64,000 nt of DNA from Margaritifera margaritifera (Eukaryota > Mollusca > Bivalvia > Unionida > Margaritiferidae), in contig JAQPZY010001347.1 of NCBI GenBank assembly GCA_029931535.1, forward strand, positions 1,027,501 through 1,091,500, read 5' to 3'. Position 1 is the stretch's first letter; every line of letters begins with the position of its first letter. The translations under genes were made by a program, and so were the position numbers. Of this stretch, positions 10,131 through 19,789 are shown in pieces. Under the pieces are notes generated by a model, which did no database searches, had not been told where the DNA came from, and saw nothing but the letters and a program-made list of their open reading frames with translations.

Positions 10131-10495
10131 AGAATGCCGTGAAAAGCTAATAAAAACAAAAGCAACAAAGACGGTGGCAAAAACAGCCACAGGGATGGAA
10201 AGAAGAAAAAGGAAAAAGAGATGTGTTTCAAACTCCGTCTGCTCAAACACATAGTATGACAACCTTATTGAAACGTTCCCCTACTATCAGACGAGAAGAA
10301 ATGAAAGTAGGGGTCAAAAACATTATGTTGACACCTTCTTCAGCAGAAGTAAAAATAAAGAAGGGAAGAGAGAAGTGAAAAGAGAAATCAAGAAAAAGTA
10401 ACCAAAAAACTGATGACTAATTCTACTAATATTGCTCGTCAGACATCGCAGTCCAAATTACTACACGAACATCCGGAAAGTAGTATCCAACAGTG
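10131..10495 (+). other. Lys-rich decayed stretch upstream of integrase
   Basis: Very A-rich DNA whose translations are strongly Lys/Arg-rich in several frames (for example KATKTVAKTATGMERRKRKK), with many stops. It may be a former basic core-protein gene or simply purine-rich spacer. Confidence 0.3.
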
Positions 10496-10730
10496 AGTGA
10501 CTTATTCAATTCAAAAATTTTATCGTGCTGTTAAAACCAAATTCAAAAGTTTACGTCTGCAAGATGTACGACAATGATTACAAGAAAAAGCGACGTACAC
10601 GGTACACGGACCTATTCGACGAATATTATTTAGAAGTCAAACGAAAGTAGCCGGCATCAATCATCGAAGGCAAGCGGATTTAGCAGATGTCTCTCATTTA
10701 GTGTCGTACAATCTAGGTTCCAAATATTTG

Positions 10731-10766
10731 TTTTGTATCATTGACGTGTTTTGTATCATTGACGTG
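10731..10766 (+). repeat. 18-bp tandem duplication inside the integrase
   Basis: TTTTGTATCATTGACGTG occurs twice head to tail (10731-10748 and 10749-10766). The length is a multiple of three, so it inserts six residues without a shift. Replication slippage after inactivation is the simplest cause. Confidence 0.9.
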
Positions 10767-11020
10767 TTTTCAAAATCAGCTTGAGTAGTTCCTTTAACGT
10801 CTAAAACAAGTTCCGAGTTAGTGCGAGCTTTAAAACTTGTCTTCAAATAAAGTGGTCGACATCCTCTGCGATAACAAACAGACAAAGGCACCGCATTTCT
10901 GAACCAAGATTTTAAAAAAGGTATTGAAAAAGGACACATTCTATTTTATCACCACTAAAAAATTCTGAAACAAAGCCAGTGTCGTGGAAATTTTTCAAAG
11001 AACGTTGAAAGAACTTATGT

Positions 11021-11021
<1 letters not shown>

Positions 11022-11105
<84 letters not shown>
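11022..11105. repeat. (TA)n microsatellite inside the integrase
   Basis: About 40 TA dinucleotides grown inside the former integrase frame. Confidence 0.95.
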
Positions 11106-11106
<1 letters not shown>

Positions 11107-11411
11107 CATATCAACATGCTCTCAAATACATCGACGTGTTACCACATCCAGTCAAAGTTTACAATCAATCATACCATCGTAGCATCGGATGTGCTCCAGA
11201 AGAAGTGACACCTCAAAACGAAGTGATGGTGTTTGATCGATTGTTTGGAGGGTCAAAGACCAGACAGAAGAAAGAAGCGTTAAGAGATTTGGTTCGCTTT
11301 GGAAAAACAAAACGCTCTTTTGACAAAGGTTATTTACCTAACTGGACAACAGATTTATTTCCTGTCGCAGGACAAGTGCGTGGACGTGAGATTACTGTCT
11401 ATGAATTGTAA

Positions 11412-11950
11412 GATATAAACGAAGAAGTGTCAAAATGACCTTTTTACTTGCATGAGTTACAACGAGTGACTAAGAAAGAAGTCTGTTTAAATTCTTGGAT
11501 TGCGGCTTCACAAGTCATCGACTATAAAAAGAAGCAGAAGTTACCACTATGCCATTAAGCACAGCTACATCTCCTTCTCAGAATTCCTGTCTCCAAGAAC
11601 TACAAAACAACCCCTGTGGGTGTGGTGTGAAGAACGTGTTCCTGACAATCAAATCGTCTTTTTCTGCCAAATCTTTGTGGTATATTGTATCATTTCAGCA
11701 GACATTGGAAATTTGACTTAGCAACAAGGAGATAAACAACTGGGAACTATTTTACTCAGAAGTTCTTTTGTTATCTTATTCCCAGTCCGTCGTAAGAAAA
11801 AAATACCGACAGTAACAACAACAACAACGGTAGCTTCGCCCCCAACGCCAGTCACAACAGCAACTCTTCCAATAGCAACAGCAGTCCTCTTCTGGAACAC
11901 TTGGAAAGTCATCCTTTGACAATGAGTGACTCTTCGGAAATCAGAACCAT
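11412..11950 (+). pseudogene. Unidentified Polinton coding remnant
   Basis: Protein-like pieces (ELQRVTKKEVCLNSWIAASQ, about 11449-11510) are followed by mixed frames and by a run rich in AAC/ACA codons near 11810-11880 that reads as Thr/Asn-rich low complexity. The family was not recognised. Its position between integrase and the penton-like gene suggests an accessory or structural protein. Confidence 0.35.
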
Positions 11951-11956
11951 TGAACT

Positions 11957-12840
11957 ATGAATAACCAATTTTATTTAATATTACCTGGTGACAGTGCTAT
12001 GGATATTTGTCCCAACAACACATTATGTTTTTTTCACAGCCAAATTACCTCAAGCCATACAATTGGATCACGAAGCTCATTGGTAAGTAGCTTCGGTACA
12101 AATAATTCATCCTACTCATGTCATCAATATCAACGAAGGCCAAAACACTTTCATCAAAGATATTTTCAAAGAACAAGTTCAAGAACAGTTGGACACAAAT
12201 GATTTTCTAATTTACGAATAAAAAAAAAAACATCACCAGCCAATCTTCAACTGAGCACCTATACCATGAGAATTCCTACAGGATATTATTTCAATGCTCA
12301 ACATCTCGTCGAAACGAGTTAAACTATTTTCAACGATCAGTTTTGCAAAGCACTGGAGAAAACTCGCCGAAGTGTGCTGATCGAGTACCATACAATTTCT
12401 CGTTGTCTTAAAATGTATTTTTCTGATGGCAAAACACTGTCCAGTACTTTATTTCGGTTTGTTTGCTATTCAGGATGAATACACCTCTCTCGCTCCTATG
12501 AAAGATGTTCACAACAACGATCGGTTCTACAAGTATTTTCGCTACCCTATCGAACTGAACAAAAGACAAAATGTGTTGTTTGTGTATTCTGATGTCGTCG
12601 AGTACACTGTCGTGTGAAACACGCCTCCTCATTTGCTGAAAGTCATTCCTTTCAAAGTGGATTCTACCATAGCTGCTTGCGATAAAGGAGGAGACACGTA
12701 TCACGTTCATCGAGAACGTGTACATCCTCATTATCTTCCTTCAAGTATATTGTATTTTGACAGAGTGAATATTAGTATAAAAGGAGATCTGGACAAAATA
12801 TTGTATTCTCAAAAATAAAAGTCACGGTGAAACTACATTT
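11957..12840 (+). pseudogene. Penton-like minor capsid protein of the Polinton, frameshifted
   Basis: The N-terminus reads MNNQFYLILPGDSAMDICPN. After shifts near 12020 and 12240 the frame continues with segments such as HVININEGQNTF. Then come 12426-12617 (KRQNVLFVYSDVVEYTVV) and, past a TGA, 12633-12818 ending in RVNISIKGDLDK. Alternating beta-strand-like segments and its place before the capsid gene fit the single-jelly-roll penton protein of this element class. Assignment is by resemblance and order, so a different minor structural protein is possible. Confidence 0.55.
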
Positions 12841-12871
12841 TCGAAAGCGATTCTACAGTGAATTGTAACAG

Positions 12872-13288
12872 ATGTATTCTGTGTACGAAGGAGTCGCTGG
12901 ACACTGAGGACATGGTTTAGGAGATATGTTAAAAACAGCTTTTCGTACGGTAGCACCCATCCTAAAACCGATCGTCACTAGAGGATTGCACGCTTTAAAA
13001 GAATTTCTCCAAAACGTACTCATCGACAAACAAAGTCCTAAAGAAGATTTCATGAAAGCGGGAAAACATATGTTGCTTCAAACTGGAAAAGATTTTCTAG
13101 GGCGCCGAGACAACCCTATAAATTCACTTCACACTTCTGGCGAAAGCATTACTTCCTCCTTTACGCCAAAGCAAGTATAAGGCAGAAAGAGACGTCGAAA
13201 ACTCCTCAGACCTCATATGAAAGTTCAGAAAAAGAATAAGAGAAGAAGAACAGCAATCAGAGAATTTGACTTTTTTTATTACTAACTG
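12872..13288 (+). pseudogene. Small basic Polinton protein with two in-frame stops
   Basis: The frame starts MYSVYEGVAGH and is open for about 138 codons apart from a TGA near 12905 and a TAA at 13178-13180. The middle is amphipathic (LKTAFRTVAPILKPIVTRGL). The C-terminal part is very basic (GRKRRRKLLRPH, KKNKRRRTAIRE), as in virion core or DNA-condensing proteins. It sits directly ahead of the capsid gene, a position often held by structural accessory proteins. Family not named. Confidence 0.5.
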
Positions 13289-13293
13289 AAAAA

Positions 13294-13804
13294 ATGATGC
13301 TCCAAGATTCTTGCGAATGTTCCAAGTCAAAACGCGATCTTTTTGCCATGTCACCGACGATGATGACGATGCAAGAATCCCAATGGGTAGAATTTCATCC
13401 TGTGTCGTCTTTGACCACTTCAGCACCTATCGAATATGTTTACCAGACCCTTTAAACCTAACTTTGCCCAGAAAACTTACTTGAGATCTTACTTGACACT
13501 GTTTGAAGCCACGGAACAGTTAGGTACCAACAGCCGCCACGGTATTTCGTACGACGGTTATGCAAGAGGATATGCTTTGTGGAGTTTTGATTTCACTGTA
13601 GACCAAGGCAGCGACGATAGATATTTCCACAATATAAAATCGGGTCAGCTTCGTGTGGAACGTCAGTTTGTAGTAGCTCTGGTGAACATAGTGAACGTCA
13701 TCTTGTATGCAGCATTTGACAATACTCTTGAAATCAACAGTTTGAGAGAAGTGATCCTAGACTATTGGGGAAACAAAAGATGGAACACGAACCTATGGAG
13801 ATAG
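13294..13804 (+). pseudogene. Major-capsid-like protein of the Polinton, internally deleted
   Basis: Double-jelly-roll capsid proteins form the Polinton shell. An N-terminal piece from ATG 13294 (SKSKRDLFAMSPTMMTMQES, then QWVEFHPVSSLT) leads, through a frame change near 13436, straight into C-terminal-type sequence (ARGYALWSFDFTVDQGSDD, then LVNIVNVILYAAFDNTLEI). The total is about 170 codons where the family has several hundred, so the central jelly-roll sequence is gone. It is not functional. Identification rests on resemblance and gene order. Confidence 0.6.
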
Positions 13805-13877
13805 GCGAAGAGGATATTTTCTATCCAGAGCAACAGTAGCAGTCACAGGCCACAGTGAAGAAGACGAAAATACAGTC

Positions 13878-14276
13878 ATGATATCAAGATGGCCAGAACA
13901 AGAACAACACTTAGTCTCCTGTTTTGCTCGTCACTTGACTGCAAGAATCACAGGCCTAACAATAGAACACTATCATGGATGTCAAATCGATTATACTAGT
14001 TTGAAACAACACGACACATGTTTGATGATGAGTTCGGAAGACAAGTTAGAAGAGTATCTAGAAGATACATGGACTCTCATTTCAGAAGAGGAGATTTTGA
14101 AAGCGTGGTATAATGACTTGAATGACTATTCCTTGGCTCCGTTGACGTCTCTGGAAAAGAAATGCATCGAAGTTCTCTTGCAGCAGAGTACGGAGACTTC
14201 CAGTTCATTGACTTACTTGACAGATATTTCCAAGGAAAAATTCAAGTGTGAACTGATGACTTATCATTACCCGTGA
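13878..14276 (+). CDS. Hypothetical Polinton ORF, 132 codons, intact
   Basis: An uninterrupted frame from ATG to TGA between the capsid and protease genes. The middle is acidic (SSEDKLEEYLEDTWTLISEE) and the rest mixed. No membrane segment, zinc motif or known domain is visible. It is the longest unbroken frame inside the element. Whether it was a gene or survived by chance is unclear. Confidence 0.45.
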   Translation: MISRWPEQEQHLVSCFARHLTARITGLTIEHYHGCQIDYTSLKQHDTCLMMSSEDKLEEYLEDTWTLISEEEILKAWYNDLNDYSLAPLTSLEKKCIEVLLQQSTETSSSLTYLTDISKEKFKCELMTYHYP

Positions 14277-14740
14277 AAAGAATGAATACATGGAAACTGC
14301 ATTACCTTCTGATTCACAGTTCGTACACAGCTTCTTGGAATCCAGTTCTGTGTACTAAAGATGAACTTCCTCATCGAAAACCTAAAGACGTTCAAGCGTA
14401 TTCTATAACAAGGAGGACGGTCATCACTCAGGAACTCATTGGGTAAAACGTCTACTTTCCCAACGACCACAGTGTGGAATATTTTGATTCTTATGGATTA
14501 CCTCCAATCGAAGATTACATCATCGACTCTGTGAGAAGAAATGCTGTATCAACGCAATTCAATTATGTGAGATAACAAGGATCAGATTATATAGTGTGTG
14601 GATAATATTGTGCTGTCTTCTTCATCAGCGCTGTCTTGGATTTTGATTAGAAGATTTAGTGACTTGTTTTGAACAAGAGTACTCTAGTAACGATGATAAA
14701 ATACAAAGACGTTTTTCTGAACATTATGGCCATCAATTTT
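14277..14740 (+). pseudogene. Adenain-type cysteine protease of the Polinton, broken
   Basis: This family cleaves capsid precursors during virion maturation. The order of active-site elements is kept. GHHSGTHWV carries the catalytic His (about 14419-14445). VEYFDSYGLPP carries the acidic partner (about 14473-14505). A C-terminal CG-stop-YCAVFF holds the nucleophile Cys (about 14600-14620). The codon just before YC is TAA where a Gln is expected, and other frame changes occur near 14445 and 14570. The length of about 155 codons is short for the family. Confidence 0.75.
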
Positions 14741-15169
14741 CTTTAGCACGGAAAAGTAGTGTGCATCGAAGGCAAAGTAACACTATACAAAATCATTGGA
14801 AGTCTAGTCTGACTCCAGAACGTTGTTAACCTTGTAAATACGTTTAAGTTTAATGTTTTGGTATTTGTAAATGAAGAGGAAAGGCTTATTAAGTAAAAAA
14901 AATGTTGATTTAGAAAAAAAATGGTGTTAACTTGTTTTGTTACAACAACAACAAATTCATTTTTGAACATGCTTATTCACATTCTCTCTATCAATCTTTA
15001 CATTTTTAATGTTTTCTTACCTAACTTGCTTGCTTGCGTGTAATAGTGTGTGTATATTACAATCCCCTTCCTTTACATCCTAACACCCCTCTTATGTGAT
15101 AGTATGATTGAGTATATGCAAGTACAAACATCTAAGTGCTGGTCAGTATACACGGCATGTTGATAGTAT
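14741..15169. other. Polinton right-side non-coding DNA
   Basis: AT-rich spacer after the protease with short Lys/Asn-rich frames only. No gene seen. Confidence 0.5.
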
Positions 15170-15830
15170 AGTATGGGCTATTGAATAGTAATCAAAAAGG
15201 GGTGTGTTCGATAGTAATCAAAAAGTATGTGTCGGATAGTAATCAAAAAGTGGGTGTTGGATAGGACTAAAAAAAGGGTGTTGGATAGTATATAAAAAGT
15301 GGGTGTTGGATAGTAATCAAATAGTGGTGTGTTGGATAGAACTCAAACAGTGGGTCTTGGATAGTACTCAAAAAGTGATGTGTTGGGTAGTAATCAAAAA
15401 GCGGTGCGCTGAATGGGCGTTTGATAGTAATCAAACTTTGGTTTGATGGATTGTACTCATAAAGTGAGTGTTGGATAGTAATAACAAAGAGGGTGTTGGA
15501 TAGTAATCAAAGAGTATGTGTTGAATAGTTTTCAAAATGTTGTATATTGGATAGTAATAAAAAAGTGGGTGTTGGATAGTGTATAAAAAAGGGATGTGTT
15601 GGATAGTAATCAAAAAGTGATGTGTTGGATAGTAATCGAAAAGTATGTGTTGCATAGTAATCAAAAAAGTGGTGTGTTGGATAGTAATAAAAAAGTAGGT
15701 GTTGGATAGTAATCATAAAGTGGATGATGGATAGTAATAAAAAAAAGTGGATGTTGGATAGTAATCAAAAGTGGTGTGTTTGATAGGATTCAAAAAACTG
15801 GTGTTGAATGGTAATAAATAAAATGGTATT
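15170..15830. repeat. Polinton right subterminal tandem array
   Basis: About 20 diverged copies of a 29-36-bp unit of the form GTGTTGGATAGTAATCAAAAAGTG. A reverse-complement relative of the unit occurs at about 21450-21470, outside this element. Confidence 0.85.
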
Positions 15831-15904
15831 ATTACATTTCCCGTTGTGCACCATAATTTTTTTTTTACATGGAAACAGCTAAAACGGCTCCCCAACGTAA
15901 ACCT

Positions 15905-16070
15905 ACGGCATAATGTTAAATTGCCCTGATGCCACAGTTCGCTCCCACATGTAAAAAATATGGACATTTTTAACATTACATTTCCTCTTATGCCACAGAT
16001 CGGCCCCAACGTTAACCTACGGCGTAATGTTAATTTCCTCTTATGCCTTTAAGTGACACATATTACTACC
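15905..16070 (-). repeat. Polinton right terminal inverted repeat
   Basis: Ends CACATATTACTACC. Its reverse complement matches the left terminus, including the exact ATTACGCCGTAGGTTAA block and the TGTTAAAAATGTCCATA block. A second, diverged copy of the CCGTAGGTT block lies near 15895-15915. Confidence 0.8.
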
Positions 16071-16076
16071 AGCCCT
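16071..16076. repeat. Target-site duplication, right copy (AGCCCT)
   Basis: Identical to 4016-4021. It directly follows the right terminal repeat and is followed by the continuation of the mariner frame. Confidence 0.85.
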
Positions 16077-16298
16077 GATTTAGCTCCAAGTGATTTTTTT
16101 GCCTGAATCACGTTTTAAACGATTCACTGAGGGGCATACGATTTAAAAGCTGACATGCGGTTGGAAGTACGGTTTTCCAATGTCCGAACAAGATACCAAA
16201 AGGTGAATGAGGGAATGCACTGACATACTGTTTACTAATAAAGAACTTTGTTGTACAGCACACTAAATGAAAACAAAATATCAGGTTGGAAAGAATAT

Positions 16299-16303
<5 letters not shown>
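16071..16303 (+). pseudogene. mariner transposase, 3' part, right of the Polinton
   Basis: The sequence right after the duplication encodes the C-terminal part of a mariner transposase: PDLAPSDFF with the third catalytic Asp of the DD34D triad (about 16075-16100), then shifted pieces to about 16260. A weak match to the left terminal repeat ends at a (TC)n tract near 16303. It is the missing continuation of the fragment that stops at 4021. Confidence 0.8.

Positions 16304-16380
<77 letters not shown>
16303..16380. repeat. (TC)n microsatellite
   Basis: About 39 TC dinucleotides at the right edge of the mariner remnant. Confidence 0.95.
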
Positions 16381-16384
<4 letters not shown>

Positions 16385-16654
16385 AATGGTTGATCTTGAC
16401 CATTTCTGGGATTTTAATTAAAGAAAATATCCGGCCCCCAAACAGCTTCAGAAAAATATTGTTTGCTCTGATTTGCAAAGAAAAAAGATATCTAATTATA
16501 TCCATTATGTTTGTTGAGAATTTTTTTTATCCTGACGTTACAAATAAATATCTTGGGTCCCTCACCGCCCTATTTGAAGATTTGTTTCAGCTAGTATAAT
16601 GTATATAATGAATTTGTTCTTTTTTCTACAACCAGCTATCCAACCAACCAACCA

Positions 16655-17000
16655 ACCTCCCCTCATTGAAAATTAAATGGTCGGTCCCGGTCCCTAATAG
16701 CATATATAAACTCTTCAATGCGGTATTTACAACTGGTATTTATCCTAAGGTATGGCTTGAAGGTTACATCGCTCCAGTTTATAAATCAGCGGATCCAAAA
16801 TTACCCCTGAATTACAGAGGAAATACAACAACGCCAAGCGTAGGCAAGTTGTTCAACACTAGACAATGCTTAATAATAGACTGGACACTTACCTCCATGG
16901 TCATATATTAATTCATACCATCCATATTGGTTTCCCAAAAACAATCACGTTCTTCGAACCACATGTTCGTTCCCAAATGTATAACAGACAAATATCTTAA
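16655..17000 (+). pseudogene. Non-LTR retrotransposon reverse-transcriptase fragment
   Basis: A short reverse-transcriptase segment: SIYKLFNAVFTTGIYPKVW, then GYIAPVYKSADPKLPLNYRG, then a shifted continuation up to about 17000. This is the conserved N-terminal part of LINE reverse transcriptase, upstream of the catalytic motifs. It is a 5'- and 3'-truncated dead copy; the clade cannot be fixed. Confidence 0.7.
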
Positions 17001-17340
17001 TATTGGCAATGAAAAATGATATGCTTGTCTTGTAGATTGTTTTTGATACTTCTAAATGGGATGTATTCTAATAACACCGGTATGGTTACAATTGGTAATA
17101 AAATAACTACCCAGTTCTTATTTAAAATGGAAGTACACGTACTGTTAAGTCTACGCATAGTTACCATCCAAGAGTACAATACAAACCAGCCCAGCTGTTA
17201 AGAAAATAAAACCTTTTAAATATTCGATAATCTTCTTTATTTTTTATGTCCAACCGGTTGCATCGAAAGTCTTTCTCTCCATCAGACTCGTTTACTCTCT
17301 GAATGGCAATCGGCAAAACAAAGCAAAACGCGCCCATGTT

Positions 17341-17990
17341 TCATGCATTGGTGCATGACTTGCAGCCCAAACATGGTAATGATTTGATGTCAACCCCAGT
17401 CAGATAGCAATCACAATTCACGGTTTCATTTTGCACCAGTGACACTGTATCTGCCTTATCATGGTTTCTTCCCAAACGGTGCAGTAGAATAAATGAATAC
17501 TGAATCAATTTTTTAAGCCATCTTGCGAGCTGGCCTTGAGGTGACTTGAATCTAAATAACCCGGTAAGGTTACAACGGTCATTGCGTAAAATGAATGGTC
17601 GACCCAATAATAATGTCTTAACTAGCTTGTGAACTCAGCTATTTTCTGGTGACACGATATCTTTCTTGTTCTGGTCCCAGGGGCTTAATGGCGAAGGCAA
17701 TAACCCTCTCATCTCCCTCCTGCTTCTGCGAGTGTACCGCTCCAATGCTGAAGTTGGAGGCATCTATGTCCAGCACAAGCGTGCCTTCCTGCATAGGGAA
17801 AGACCAGATTGGGGCACTTGTTAGTCTGTTCTTTAACTCCTCTAAACCTGAAGATTCTAGTCCTGCCTACCTGATAACTGACCCTTTCTTCAAAAGGTCA
17901 AACAAAGGTGCTGCGGTCTCGGCATATTCTACAACAAAAAGGACGGCAGTAATTCTTCAAATACAGGAAGAATTGCAGCTCTTTCTCATT
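17341..17990 (-). pseudogene. Gypsy RNase H remnant
   Basis: The 17341-17607 frame reads SPQGQLARWLKKLIQ and LHRLGRNHDKADTVS, the C-terminal RNase H hallmark of Ty3/Gypsy pol. The antisense of 17640-17990 gives the preceding part of RNase H in broken frames (GHRCLQLQHWSGT region). Confidence 0.7.
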
Positions 17991-18019
17991 TTCTGATGTG
18001 GGCTAAGTCCTAACAACCT

Positions 18020-18700
18020 CTATCAACTCTGGGTTTGTCTCCACACCATTTGCGCTGACAATATGATCAATGAAGGGTACTCTTTTCTGGAACAACTTAC
18101 ACTTACTGCCTTTACCTTCAATCCATTTTCAAGAAATCTATTCAATACCATCTCCAAGTTTGCAAGATGTTCCTTAAATGACAGACCAGATATTATCACA
18201 CCATCTGAGTAATAAAGGACAATTACCCATTGGAGGCCTTTTAACACAAACTTCATGGCTCTCTGAAAAATCAAAAATGTATTGCGTAGCTCAAAAGGCA
18301 TTCTTGTAAACTCATAGGGCCTTCATCTGTAATGAATGCTGTCGTTGCGCTGTCAACTTCCCCAAGCCGTATTGGATAATATCCACTCATTACGTTAAGA
18401 GTAGAAAACAGAGTTGATCCACTTATCTAGACATTCTTCAACTTTTGGGCAAGAATTAAGCATCTTTTGATGTAACATCATTTAGCTTCCTATAATCAAC
18501 AAGCGAAAGTACTCCGCCATCCATTTTCCTTATTAGAATTACAGGTGAAGCCCACTGTAAGTTAGAGGACACCATCACTCCAATTTCAAATATCTTGTCT
18601 AAGTGGGCAGCTTCTTCGTTTTGGAATCCACGTGGAGTCCTTCTCACTGTACTGATGTTGTGCTTAACATCTGCGAAACAGCCCAAGTCTGTATAGTCTC
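18020..18700 (-). pseudogene. Gypsy reverse transcriptase remnant
   Basis: The 18456-18686 frame carries LQWASPVILIRKMDGG and VDYRKLNDVTSKDA. The 18023-18301 frame carries MPFELRNTFLIFQRAM and VLYYSDGVIISG, in which the catalytic YxDD is changed to YSDG. HLANLEMVLNRFLENGLKVK follows. Clearly Ty3/Gypsy, catalytically dead. Confidence 0.85.
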
Positions 18701-19480
18701 TATCAAAACGCTCTGATATTTTGCGAGGAGCTTCTTAACAGACTCCTTTTGTTGATCTGCAATGACAGACTTTGTTGCTTCCCACAACTCGTGTAAGTGT
18801 TCTAACAGTTTATCATCTACCGCAGCAACACAGTTTGATGCACAGTTCTCCTCAATTGGCCTCTATTTGCTGTAACCAGTTTAAAGAGCCTGGCATTTAG
18901 ATTCACAGCCCTAACTGGGATAGTTTCTTTATTGGACACAAAAATTGATCCAGCATGTAGTCCGGTTTGGACGGTGCTCGGATGCCGGAGAGCTTCCTCA
19001 CCTAGTGTGTAGGGTGTTGTGATTCTTCCCAATATTATCTGCTCTGACCAAGGGTAGATGACAGAATCATCAGCAGCATCCACAAGGCAAAATTGTTTCA
19101 TGTACACACCGACGACAGTGCACTAATCTGCCTTCAACTGTGACCTCACCTTGTCTTGTTAAGACGTTAATATCTACTGACTTCATGGAATCCATTCCAA
19201 GCAAAATATCGTCACGCATTGGTCCGGTATACACCGGCTACTGTCTTGTAATGTGAGCAATTTGGAGATACGTTGTGACCCCTCCATATGCCTTCATCTC
19301 AACACCTTCATCTGCATTCATAAGCTTGCATGTTATGTCTCCTATTTAAATACAGAATTCATTGAAATGACGCATCTGCACCAATGTGTGCAACAGCCCA
19401 AAGGTTATGGCCATTTACTATCACAGGTACCAAAACTCCTCTCGGTACTCCATTTGTCTCATTCAATTGAATTTCTTTAA
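18701..19480 (-). pseudogene. Gypsy protease and connection region
   Basis: The antisense of about 19130-19480 includes LVPVIVNGHNLWAV followed by HIGADASF, where the protease DTGA/DSGA motif has decayed. The 18817-19107 frame (about 96 codons) is the linker before the reverse transcriptase. Confidence 0.55.
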
Positions 19481-19789
19481 TCTGCTTGTAAGTTTCAAAA
19501 CTCGTAGTCAGGCTGATGTTGTACTTGCGAACCCATTAAGCTATCATCACTGGATGTGTCTTCCTTCTTTACCCTCCGGATATTGAACACCAGACTAGTG
19601 TTCTCACCAAGTTCCCAGCAGATTCTTCTGCCGGCTATTACTCCAAGGTCAATCTCCACTCCCTCCCACTGGACAAGGACTCCTTCGCCCAGCACTGCTA
19701 ATAGATTGTCTTGAACTCCCACTAATACTATTACTGATATCAACTCCACTATCAAATCGACTCTTAGGTTACAGTTTCCTATTTGGATA

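Larger units (their letters stand above)
10498..11411 (+). pseudogene. Retroviral-type integrase of the Polinton, interrupted
   Basis: This enzyme inserts the element and makes the 6-bp target duplication. The catalytic-core pieces are seen in order: QADLADVSHL with the first Asp (about 10671-10700), YLFCIIDVFSKSA, TDKGTAFLNQDF with the second Asp (about 10875-10910), and VVEIFQRTLKEL with the candidate Glu (about 10984-11015). A (TA)n run then splits the gene, and the C-terminal part (YHRSIGCAPEEVTPQN, about 11168-11215) continues to the TAA at 11409-11411. An 18-base tandem duplication at 10731-10766 adds six codons, and several stops lie between the core motifs. Confidence 0.85.
4022..16070 (+). 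mobile_element. Polinton/Maverick (adintovirus-like) element, degenerate, 12,049 bp
   Basis: A large self-synthesising-type DNA transposon of viral ancestry. It has terminal inverted repeats, a 6-bp target duplication, and remnants in one orientation of DNA polymerase B, packaging ATPase, retroviral-type integrase, penton-like and major-capsid-like proteins, and adenain-type protease. It also has a BIR domain and several unidentified frames. The 5' terminal base pair AG fits the family at the left end. Every recognisable core gene has stops or frameshifts, polB and the capsid gene have internal deletions, and simple repeats have grown inside it, so this copy is an old inactive relic. It sits inside a mariner transposon, which dates the mariner as older. 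Confidence 0.9.
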
